This document shows, in pieces, positions 1 through 6,093 of a stretch of DNA of 12,511 nucleotides. Every line of letters starts with the position of its first letter. Position 1 is the stretch's first letter. The notes beneath the pieces are model-generated. The model ran no database searches. It worked only from the letters and a program-made list of their open reading frames with translations, and was not told the origin of the DNA. The translations under genes and the position numbers were made by a program. The DNA lies in the NCBI GenBank assembly GCA_965262315.1, contig CBDHFJ010000081.1, positions 1 through 12,511 of the forward strand, in the 5' to 3' direction. Origin of the DNA: JBCCFK01 sp965262315 (GTDB taxonomy: Bacteria; Actinomycetota; Acidimicrobiia; Acidimicrobiales; UBA8592).

Positions 1-674
1 CCTCGTCGTAGCGGGCGTCGAGCGTGCCGGTGGCGTCCAGCCACCACTGCATGTCCCGGCCCCGATAGGAACGTGGCAGCCGGGTGTGCGCGCCAACGGC
101 CAGGGTGACGTCCCGGCCTGCCCGACGGATCTCGTCCGCCAGCTGGAGCCCCGATGCCGAGGCGCCGACCACCAGCACTCCGCCGTCGGGCAGCGCATCG
201 GCGTTCCGGTACTGCGTCGGTGCGATCTGGAGCACCCCACCCGGCACGCCGCTGGAAGCGGTGGGGATGTTCGGGGTCGAACATGCACCGGTCGCCACCA
301 CCAGGGCGCGGCCCCGCCAGGTGCCCTGGTCGGTGGCGACCGTGTACCCGCCATCGTGCTGATGTGCCGAGAGCACCGTGGTCTCCTCGTGCACCGGCGC
401 CCGGAACGACGCTGCGTAGGTGTCGAAGAAGCCCGACACCTCCGGCATCGTCATGAAGCCGTCGGGGTCCGGACCGCCGTAGGCGAAGCCGGGGAGCCGG
501 GTCATCCAGTTGGGGGTGAGGAGTCGGAGGGAGTCCCCACCGCTCGGTCTTCCAGCTGTTGGCGACCCGGCCCCGCTCGAGGAGGACGTGGTCGATGCCG
601 CGATCGCTGAGGCAGCGGCTCGTGGCCAGGCCGGCGGCGCCGGCGCCGATGATGATGGTCGTGGTCTGCGGCAT
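1..674 (-). pseudogene. FAD/NAD(P)-dependent oxidoreductase, flavin monooxygenase-like; partial and apparently frameshifted
   Basis: The gene starts at ATG 674 and continues past the left edge. The N-terminus reads MPQTTTIIIGAGAAGL, a Rossmann FAD site (G10, G12, G15), followed by an acidic residue at the end of the second strand (LLERG). After codon 46 (RW) the frame loses all similarity. If one G of the four-G run (plus-strand C at 535-538) is skipped, it resumes as DSLRLLTPNWMTRLPGF, the block expected after TERW in this family. That frame is then open to base 1. It contains the ATG-type linker (ATGACSTPNIP) and a second dinucleotide site, VVGASASG, typical of the NADPH domain. The product should be a cytosolic flavoenzyme that oxygenates small organic substrates using NADPH; the substrate is unknown. 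The gene lies 72 bases downstream of osmC on the same strand and is probably co-transcribed with it. I see no clear Shine-Dalgarno sequence. The frameshift may be a real mutation or a homopolymer read error. Confidence 0.8.
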
Positions 675-705
675 GGTGTCGGTTTCTGTGTGTGCGAGGG
701 GACGT

Positions 706-733
706 CCGCACCGGGACATGCGTCCCGGTGCGG
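706..733 (-). terminator. Perfect 12-bp stem-loop between osmC and the flavoprotein gene
   Basis: The arms CCGCACCGGGAC (706-717) and GTCCCGGTGCGG (722-733) are exact inverse complements around a 4-base loop. The hairpin begins 13 bases after the osmC stop and ends 31 bases before the flavoprotein start. There is no T-run after it, which is common for actinobacterial terminators. It could be an intrinsic terminator, a partial terminator setting the osmC/flavoprotein ratio, or a 3'-end stabiliser of osmC mRNA. The structure is read directly; the function is inferred. Confidence 0.6.
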
Positions 734-746
734 GAACAAGAGGCCG

Positions 747-1301
747 TCAGCTGACGTCGACGGTGACGGCGTTGGTGAGGATGTCGTAGACCGCAGAGCG
801 CTTCTGCGACTGGGCGACGAGTGCGTCGATCTCCTCCGGGGTGGCGTCGGCATCGATGTCGAAGCTGACCCGGACGTTGGAGTAGCCGTTGCGCACGTCT
901 CGATCGATGCCGAGGATGCCGGCCATGTCCATGTCGCCTTCGATCGAGCTGGTGACGCTGCGGAGCTGAATGCCGCGGTTCTGGGCGACGCTGGCGATGC
1001 CTGCGGTGAGGCACGACGCCAGTCCGACGAGGATGTACTCGACGGGGGTGATGCCGTTGTCCTCGGCGGCGAACACCTGCGGGTGGTCCGCGTCGAAGGA
1101 GAACTGCTTCACGTGCGACTGTTCGGCGCCCACGCCGAAGAAGTCCTCGACGGTGGTGACACTGTGGGTGCCGTTGACCCAGGTGTTCTTGGCTCGCCAG
1201 GTGAACGCGCCCGCTTCGCGGGTGCCGCTGATGGCCTCGCGGGCGCCCAGGATGGCTTCCACGTTCACGCCGTTGTCGACAGGGTTCTCGGTGATGGTCA
1301 T
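747..1301 (-). CDS. OsmC family protein (organic peroxide/osmotic-stress type)
   Basis: This 184-residue protein begins at ATG 1301, preceded by a good Shine-Dalgarno (GGAAGGAA, about 6 bases upstream). A longer in-frame start at 1370 would remove that site and adds an unconvincing leader. The OsmC fold is recognisable: an N-terminal strand region (FTWRAKNTWVNG), the central helix TPVEYILVGLASCLTAG with the peroxidatic-type C97, and the C-terminal segment ending KRSAVYDILTNAVTVDV. OsmC/Ohr enzymes reduce organic hydroperoxides in the cytosol with a Cys pair. Here the second position is S169, so the usual disulfide cannot form. Several OsmC subfamilies share this change and their activity is less certain. 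The flavoprotein gene lies downstream on the same strand. A cluster of inverted repeats lies 117-190 bases upstream of the start and may be its control region. Confidence 0.9.
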   Translation of the reverse strand: MTITENPVDNGVNVEAILGAREAISGTREAGAFTWRAKNTWVNGTHSVTTVEDFFGVGAEQSHVKQFSFDADHPQVFAAEDNGITPVEYILVGLASCLTAGIASVAQNRGIQLRSVTSSIEGDMDMAGILGIDRDVRNGYSNVRVSFDIDADATPEEIDALVAQSQKRSAVYDILTNAVTVDVS

Positions 1302-1417
1302 TGTCGGTTCCTTCCGTTGCCGACCCCCCGCCGTTCGATTCGGTGCGGGAGGTCCTTCCTGATGAACCACACGATGAAGGAACCGGCTCGTGGGGTCTTG
1401 GAGACGGCGTGGAGAGC

Positions 1418-1491
1418 TTCTGGAGAGGCCAGAAAGTGGCCCTGGCCAGGCGTTTCAGGCGCGATAGGGCACACTTCTCCACACTCTGGAG
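1418..1491. promoter_or_regulatory. Cluster of N5-spaced inverted repeats upstream of osmC
   Basis: Within the 238-base non-coding stretch 1302-1539 there are four perfect inverted repeats: TTCTGG-N5-CCAGAA (1418-1434), GGCCA-N5-TGGCC (1427-1441), the 10-bp palindrome CCTGGCCAGG (1441-1450) and CTCCA-N5-TGGAG (1477-1491). Three share a 5-base spacer, and two share the core CCA-N5-TGG with centres 50 bases apart, about five helical turns. This looks like a multi-site operator for a dimeric regulator of osmC. I could not find a convincing -35/-10 pair in the rest of the gap. Confidence 0.4.
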
Positions 1492-1506
1492 GAGTCCGGT
1501 GCCGCG

Positions 1507-1533
1507 TCGTCGGGTGCAGCGATCGCCCGACGA
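1507..1533 (-). terminator. Hairpin downstream of the first luciferase-like gene
   Basis: The 8-bp arms TCGTCGGG (1507-1514) and CCCGACGA (1526-1533) are perfect inverse complements around an 11-base loop. The hairpin begins 6 bases past the stop of the luciferase-like gene. There is no T-run. This is a likely transcription end that insulates the upstream unit from osmC. Confidence 0.5.
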
Positions 1534-1539
1534 GCCGGG

Positions 1540-2412
1540 TCAGCGGGCGAGGAGCCGGTCCTTGATGGCGGCGAAGCGGTCCAGCTCGCGAAGGATCTCG
1601 TCGGAGTCCTCGGTCCAGATCGTCAGCACGGCGCGGTCGACCCCTTCCTCGCCCAGGTTGGCGAGCCCGGCCGGGTCCTCGACCGCCCCCATCACCGTGA
1701 CGGTCAGGGTCGCCGGGTCGCGGCCGTGCTCCTCGGCGGCCCGATACATGACGTCGAGGCGCTCGCGCAGCGACGGTCGGGCTGAGATCGGCATCCAGCC
1801 GTCGGCCCAGCGGCACAGGTGGGCCATCAGCTTCGGGCCCCAACCGCCGCCGAGGATGATCGGTGGACCGCCCGCCTGGGCCGGCTTGGGCTGGGCCCAG
1901 CTGGGTTCGAGGGACCGCAGGCCGCCCGAGTAGGACGCCGTGTCCTGGGACCACAGCGCTCGCATCACCCCCACGTGGTCCTCGGTCAGCTCGCGCCGGG
2001 CCGCGAAGGGCACGCCGTGGGCCTCACACTGCTCGCGGTTCCACGCGAATCCGACGCCCAGCTCCACACGCCCGCCCGAGAGGTGATCCAGGGTGGCGAC
2101 TTGCTTGGCCAACCAGATGGGATCGTGCTGCGGGATCAGCGTCACCGCGGTGCCGAGCCGCAGCGACGTCGTGACGGCCGCCGCCATCGACAGCGACACG
2201 ATCTGGTCGTTGATGTGCCAGTAGTAGTCGGGCAGCTCTTCGGCGCCGGGGCGAGCGCCCGGCCAGGGACTCAGCCTGCTCGCCGGGATGTGGCTGTGCT
2301 CGGGCAGCCACAACGACTCGAAGCCGCGGTCCTCCACCTCGGACGCGATGCGCGCCGGAGCCATGGTGCGGCTTGTGGGGAAGAGGGTGATGCCGATCGC
2401 CGGGGGAGCCAT
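1540..2412 (-). CDS. Luciferase-like (LLM class) probable F420-dependent oxidoreductase, Rv2161c-like
   Basis: This 290-residue protein starts at ATG 2412. An in-frame extension up to 2562 is rejected because it would run into the end of the c-di-GMP gene and because a TACGCT -10 box ends 6 bases before this ATG. The protein shows the bacterial luciferase TIM-barrel pattern: ITLFPTSRTMAP at the start, GFESLWLPEHSHIP, then SLRLGTAVTLIPQHDPIWLAKQ, the LDHLSGGRVELGVGFAWN loop, and PIILGGGWGPK. The LPDYYWHIND stretch and overall layout resemble the Rv2161c family of probable F420-dependent enzymes. F420 use and hydride transfer are family knowledge; the substrate is unknown and F420 is not proved by sequence alone. 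It follows the GGDEF/EAL gene by 44 bases on the same strand but appears to have its own promoter. Confidence 0.88.
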   Translation of the reverse strand: MAPPAIGITLFPTSRTMAPARIASEVEDRGFESLWLPEHSHIPASRLSPWPGARPGAEELPDYYWHINDQIVSLSMAAAVTTSLRLGTAVTLIPQHDPIWLAKQVATLDHLSGGRVELGVGFAWNREQCEAHGVPFAARRELTEDHVGVMRALWSQDTASYSGGLRSLEPSWAQPKPAQAGGPPIILGGGWGPKLMAHLCRWADGWMPISARPSLRERLDVMYRAAEEHGRDPATLTVTVMGAVEDPAGLANLGEEGVDRAVLTIWTEDSDEILRELDRFAAIKDRLLAR

Positions 2413-2418
2413 GGGCCG

Positions 2419-2424
2419 AGCGTA
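2419..2424 (-). promoter_or_regulatory. -10 box TACGCT, 6 bases before ATG 2412
   Basis: TACGCT matches the TANNNT -10 pattern. A spacer of 6 bases puts the transcription start at or next to the ATG, so the mRNA is probably leaderless. There is no usable Shine-Dalgarno, and no clear -35 at the normal spacing. Confidence 0.5.
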
Positions 2425-2456
2425 GATCGCTCCGCGGGCAGGAGACGGCTGAGGCG

Positions 2457-4706
2457 TCAGCGGCGGCCGTCGAGGACCAGGCGACTCCACGCCTGGTCGG
2501 CGCCCGTGTGTTCCAGTTCGAACACGGCCGGGGAGAACAGGAACCCCTGCGCCAGGTCGCAACCCAGGTCGGTCAGCAGGTCCAGCTGCTGTTCGGTCTC
2601 GACCCCTTCGGCGACCACCTTCTTGCCGAGCGCCTGTGCCAGGCGAATGATGGCGGCGACGATGGCGTAGTCGTCGCCCGAGCGGTCGATGCCGGCCACG
2701 AACGTGCGGTCGATCTTCACCATGTCGATGGGGAGGCTGCGCAGGTAGGCGAGCGACGAGTAGCCCGTACCGAAGTCGTCGATGGCGATGGAGATGCCGC
2801 GCTCGCGAAGGGCGTGCAGGGTCCCGAGGGTGGCGCCGAGCTCGTTCATGAGGCTGCTCTCGGTCAGCTCGACCGTCAGCAACGACGGGTCGATGCCGTG
2901 TCGACGGACGGCGTCGTCGATCGTCTGGAGCAGCGTGGTGTCTCCCACCTGGCGCGGCGAGATGTTGATCGACACCGGCATGGCGGCGTCGTCATCGGTC
3001 CACGCGCGGGCCTGCCGGCACGTCTCGTTGATCACCCACGCGCCGATCTCCTCGATCAGACCGGTGGCCTCGGAGATGGGAATGAACTCGGCCGGGGTCA
3101 CCAGGCCGCGGCCGGGGTGCACCCATCGGACAAGTGCTTCGACCGCAGCCGTCGCGCCGGTTCCCAGATCGACCAGGGGCTGATAGAAGACGCGAAGCTG
3201 GTCGTCGGCCAGGGCCTCTCGCAGTTCGCTCTCGGTTCGCAGCCGGGTGACGGTCTCCTCGAGCATCGAGGCCTCGAACAGCTCCACCCGCTCCCGGCCG
3301 CGTTCCTTTGCTCGGTTGAGCGCCATGTCGGCCTCTTGGAGCAGGGTCTCGGCCGACGTCGCGGGATCCGTGCAGTGCGCCACCCCGACGCTCGCCGTCA
3401 CCTGGACCTGACGGTCGCCGAGCGCGAAACCCTCGGCCAGCGCAGCCTGCATCCGTCGCCCGGCCAGCGTGGCCTGGTCCACCGAGGCCAGCCCCCGAGC
3501 GAGGATCACGAACTCGTCTCCTCCGAAGCGCGCCAGGGTGTCGCCGGGGCGGAGCCCGACGTTGAGCCGCTCACTGACGGCTTCGAGCAGCGCGTCGCCT
3601 GCGGTGTGCCCGAGGGAGTCGTTGACGATCTTGAAGTGGTCCAGGTCGAGGAGCAGCACGGCCACGGCCTCGCCCTGCTCACCCGAGCGGCGAATCCAGG
3701 TCCGGAGTCGCTCCAGGAACACTTCCCTGTTGACCAGGCCGGTGAGTTCGTCGTGGCGCGAGCGCCGGAACGCGTCCTGTTCCGCCCCGCGCTGACGGCG
3801 GGCCAGCGTCACCACGTCCGTCACGCTGCGGACGAAGGCGATGTCGGCGTCGGTGAAGTCGCGGGGCGTCAGCGCCCGCAAGACCAGGACCCCGTCGGGC
3901 ATCGGGATCCCCAGGGCGGTCGCATGGCTTCGACTGCCGAGTGGCTCGGCGACGATCTCGTCGCGCTCGTTCGTCTCGGCGACGAGCCGACCGCTCATGT
4001 CGAGCGCGGCGTCGCGGTCCATCGCCATGCCGCCAGGGGCCACGCCGGCGCTGAACTCCGGGCTGGCGCCGTGGCACCGATACAGCTCGACGCCGTCCAC
4101 CTGCAGTGCTGACCGGATCGAGCTGACGGCGGTCTGGGCGAGGGTGCCGCCGTCAGCGGCGTTCAGCGCCTGGGTGGTGACCGTCGCCAATGCGAGCACC
4201 TGGGCATCGCGGGCTGCGGCCGTCACCTCGAGCACCCGCTCGCGGGTGACGTCCTCGAAGGTGGCCAAGACACCGGTGTGGCCGGCGACCGCTCCCGAGA
4301 CGAGCGTGACCTCGGCATCGAGCCAGTCGGAAGCCGCGCGCACGCGTACGGGCACCGTGGCCATGACGCCTGGATGTTCGCTGACCGTGTGCAAGAGGTC
4401 ACGGACGACGGCGGCGTCGTGGGGGCCGACGACGTCGTCGACACGCGTCAGCTCCGCGGCCCCATCGAGCCCGAGGGCCTGTCGTGCGCTGGGGTCGACG
4501 ATCTCGAAGGCGCCGTCGGTGTCCAGCCACGTGCCGGTCCGGGCCGGTGCCGTCGTCGGTGTCGCAGCGGTGGTCACCAGGCGGAGCGCACCGGCACAGC
4601 CGGAGAGCAGCGCGGCGGTGACGAGCGCGACCCAGACGGGTGCGTAGGCCACCGAGAGCACGATCGACAGGGCCGCCGCGATCGTGAAGGGGAGAAGGGG
4701 CTTCAC
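2457..4706 (-). CDS. Membrane-anchored PAS-GAF-GGDEF-EAL protein (bifunctional c-di-GMP cyclase/phosphodiesterase)
   Basis: This 749-residue protein starts at GTG 4706; an in-frame TGA lies three codons upstream, so no longer start is possible. Residues 5-48 form two hydrophobic helices, followed by a PAS-like domain (about 58-160), a GAF-like domain (about 165-305), a GGDEF domain (about 312-480) and an EAL domain (about 490-740). The cyclase signature is intact (GGDEF at 395-399) and so is the product-inhibition site RPGD at 386-389, five residues before it. The EAL side keeps E523-A-L, N581, E613/E616 of ELTE, D643-D644 of DDFGTG, K664, E700, E703 and Q720. Both activities are therefore plausible: making c-di-GMP from GTP and cleaving it to pGpG, with PAS/GAF input deciding the balance. 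The PAS and GAF assignments are by pattern and their ligands are unknown. I see no Shine-Dalgarno and no TANNNT box. Confidence 0.93.
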   Translation of the reverse strand: MKPLLPFTIAAALSIVLSVAYAPVWVALVTAALLSGCAGALRLVTTAATPTTAPARTGTWLDTDGAFEIVDPSARQALGLDGAAELTRVDDVVGPHDAAVVRDLLHTVSEHPGVMATVPVRVRAASDWLDAEVTLVSGAVAGHTGVLATFEDVTRERVLEVTAAARDAQVLALATVTTQALNAADGGTLAQTAVSSIRSALQVDGVELYRCHGASPEFSAGVAPGGMAMDRDAALDMSGRLVAETNERDEIVAEPLGSRSHATALGIPMPDGVLVLRALTPRDFTDADIAFVRSVTDVVTLARRQRGAEQDAFRRSRHDELTGLVNREVFLERLRTWIRRSGEQGEAVAVLLLDLDHFKIVNDSLGHTAGDALLEAVSERLNVGLRPGDTLARFGGDEFVILARGLASVDQATLAGRRMQAALAEGFALGDRQVQVTASVGVAHCTDPATSAETLLQEADMALNRAKERGRERVELFEASMLEETVTRLRTESELREALADDQLRVFYQPLVDLGTGATAAVEALVRWVHPGRGLVTPAEFIPISEATGLIEEIGAWVINETCRQARAWTDDDAAMPVSINISPRQVGDTTLLQTIDDAVRRHGIDPSLLTVELTESSLMNELGATLGTLHALRERGISIAIDDFGTGYSSLAYLRSLPIDMVKIDRTFVAGIDRSGDDYAIVAAIIRLAQALGKKVVAEGVETEQQLDLLTDLGCDLAQGFLFSPAVFELEHTGADQAWSRLVLDGRR

Positions 4707-4707
4707 C

Positions 4708-4758
4708 GAGGGTCAATCGGCCTGACCGCCGGGGGCTTGAGGGCAACCGGCCTGTCCG
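4708..4758. repeat. Two imperfect 20-21-base direct repeats in the divergent spacer
   Basis: GAGGGTCAATCGGCCTGACC (from 4708) recurs as GAGGGCAACCGGCCTGTCCG (from 4739), an offset of 31 bases with one gap and two mismatches. The copies fill most of the 93-base gap between the divergently transcribed GGDEF/EAL gene and mca. They could be a pair of regulator sites or a chance local duplication. Confidence 0.4.
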
Positions 4759-4786
4759 GCACCGACGGGCGGGCCGGGCCGCCGGG

Positions 4787-4792
4787 TAGATT
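4787..4792 (+). promoter_or_regulatory. -10 box TAGATT, 7 bases before mca
   Basis: TAGATT fits TANNNT and ends 7 bases before ATG 4800, which predicts a leaderless mca transcript. No Shine-Dalgarno is present to compete with this reading. Confidence 0.55.
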
Positions 4793-4799
4793 CAACGCG

Positions 4800-5675
4800 A
4801 TGAGCGGCGCCGCAGACCCCTGCATCCTGACCGTCCACGCCCACCCTGACGACGAGTCCTCCAAGGGGGCGGGCACCATCGCGAAGTACTCCGATGCCGG
4901 AGTTCGGTCGGTGCTGGTGTGCTGCACCGGCGGTGAAGAGGGCGACATCCTCAACCCGGCGATGGACCGTCCCGAGGTCAAGGACAACATCGAGGCCGTG
5001 CGGCGTGAGGAGCTGGCGCTGGCAGCCAAGATCATCGGCTACCACGAGGTCCACTATCTGGGCTACCGGGACTCCGGGATGCCCGACAGCGAAGCCAATG
5101 CACGTCCGGACTGCTTCGCCAATGCGCCCGAAGACGAGGCCGTGGAGCGGTTGGTCCGGATCATTCGCACCGAGCGGCCCCAGGTCATCGTCACCTATCC
5201 CGACGATCAGCGGGGCTACCGCCACCCGGACCATCTGCGGGTGTACGACATCACCATCCCGGCATGGGAGGCGGCCGGCGATCCCGAGCGGTTCCCCGAG
5301 GCCGGCGATCCGTGGACGCCGCTGAAGCTCTACTTCACCACGTGGAGCAAGGCCCGGATCGAGGCGCTCCACGCCTTGTACGGCGAGCTCGAGCTGGAGT
5401 CGCCCTACAGCGAGGACTGGTTCAAACGTCCGTCGCAGGACCACCGGATCACCACCAAGGTCGACGTCGAGGCGTTCCATCGCCGGCGCTCCGACGCCTT
5501 GCTCGCGCACGCGACCCAGGTGGACCCGGAGTCGAAGTTCTGGTTCGGGCTACCGCAGGAACGAGCCGCAGCCGCGTATCCGTACGACGACTACATCCTT
5601 GCGCACGACCGGGTGAGCGCCGCCACGCCCGAGACCGACGTGTTCGCCGGGGTTCCCGGCTGGGCGGGTCTGTGA
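4800..5675 (+). CDS. mca: Mycothiol S-conjugate amidase Mca (PIG-L family)
   Basis: This 291-residue protein starts at ATG 4800, fixed by the adjacent -10 box. It is a zinc-dependent LmbE/PIG-L amidase. The N-terminal motif HAHPDDESSKGAGT (13-26) carries the likely zinc ligands H15 and D18 and the catalytic base D17. The third ligand is H145 in RHPDHLR. The SSKGAGT continuation and the length match Mca rather than the related deacetylase MshB. CCTGGEEGD (41-49) and YLGYRDSGM (86-94) are also typical. Mca cleaves mycothiol adducts of electrophiles and antibiotics in the cytosol, releasing a mercapturic acid for export and recycling GlcN-Ins. Its presence implies that the host makes mycothiol. 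The stop overlaps the start of the SCP2-domain gene by one base, so the two are co-transcribed and translationally coupled. Confidence 0.93.
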   Translation: MSGAADPCILTVHAHPDDESSKGAGTIAKYSDAGVRSVLVCCTGGEEGDILNPAMDRPEVKDNIEAVRREELALAAKIIGYHEVHYLGYRDSGMPDSEANARPDCFANAPEDEAVERLVRIIRTERPQVIVTYPDDQRGYRHPDHLRVYDITIPAWEAAGDPERFPEAGDPWTPLKLYFTTWSKARIEALHALYGELELESPYSEDWFKRPSQDHRITTKVDVEAFHRRRSDALLAHATQVDPESKFWFGLPQERAAAAYPYDDYILAHDRVSAATPETDVFAGVPGWAGL

Positions 5676-6067
5676 TGGGTGCGGTCTTCCTGAGCGAGGA
5701 GTGGGTCGCAGAGCTCGCGCGGGCCGGCGCCGAACTGCCGCCGGTCGAGGGGGTGTCGATGACGATCCAACACGAGATCGCCGGCGCTCCCGATGGCAAG
5801 GTGCGGTTCCATCTCACATGGACCGACGGGGTCCTGACCGAGGCGGCCCTCGGCAAGGTCCCCGACCCCCAGATCCAGGTGCAGGCCAAGGCGCCCGAGG
5901 CGCTCGAGATCCTCCGCGGCGAGATGAGCCCGGATGTCGGATACATGCAGGGTCGGCTGAAGGTCGACGGCGAGCACCGCCGCCTGCTGATCGATCTCCG
6001 CGATTGGCGAGCCGGCGATCCCTACCGGGCGCTGTGGGCGCACATGGCCGACTTCACCGAAGACTGA
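5675..6067 (+). CDS. SCP2 sterol-binding domain protein
   Basis: This 130-residue cytosolic protein has its ATG overlapping the TGA of mca (sequence TGATG), so it depends on mca translation. The whole protein is one SCP2-like domain: a strand-rich first half (VRFHLTWTDG), the helix EALEILRGEM, the family-typical YMQGRLKVDGE, and a final helical tail. SCP2 domains have a hydrophobic pocket that binds lipids or acyl chains and can present them to enzymes. Small stand-alone versions in actinobacteria mostly have unknown ligands. A functional link with Mca is suggested only by the tight coupling. There is no signal peptide or membrane segment. Confidence 0.85.
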   Translation: MGAVFLSEEWVAELARAGAELPPVEGVSMTIQHEIAGAPDGKVRFHLTWTDGVLTEAALGKVPDPQIQVQAKAPEALEILRGEMSPDVGYMQGRLKVDGEHRRLLIDLRDWRAGDPYRALWAHMADFTED

Positions 6068-6077
6068 GGAGTCGGTC

Positions 6078-6093
6078 GGTCGGCGCGCCGACC
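6078..6093. terminator. 16-bp perfect palindrome, bidirectional terminator between convergent genes
   Basis: GGTCGGCGCGCCGACC is a perfect palindrome that folds as a 6-bp stem with a CGCG loop. It fills most of the 26-base gap between the SCP2 gene stop and the stop of the opposing ChbG-like gene, abutting the latter exactly. It is symmetrical, so it can act in both directions. There are no T-runs. Confidence 0.55.

Noticed and set aside
1302..1370. Longer start for osmC at 1370
   Set aside because: The strong ribosome site GGAAGGAA sits before ATG 1301, and the extra residues have no family similarity.
502..1482. Long minus-strand frame of 326 codons
   Set aside because: It is a shifted shadow of osmC and the flavoprotein, full of Arg/His runs typical of out-of-frame high-GC DNA.
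510..1565. Plus-strand frame of 351 codons opposite osmC
   Set aside because: It is antisense to osmC, with low-complexity GDAV/VDG composition and no recognisable domain.
2413..2562. Longer start for the first luciferase-like gene
   Set aside because: It would overlap the c-di-GMP gene by more than 100 bases and ignores the -10 box next to ATG 2412.
2508..4112. Plus-strand frame of 534 codons
   Set aside because: It lies wholly antisense to the GGDEF-EAL gene, whose motifs are unambiguous.
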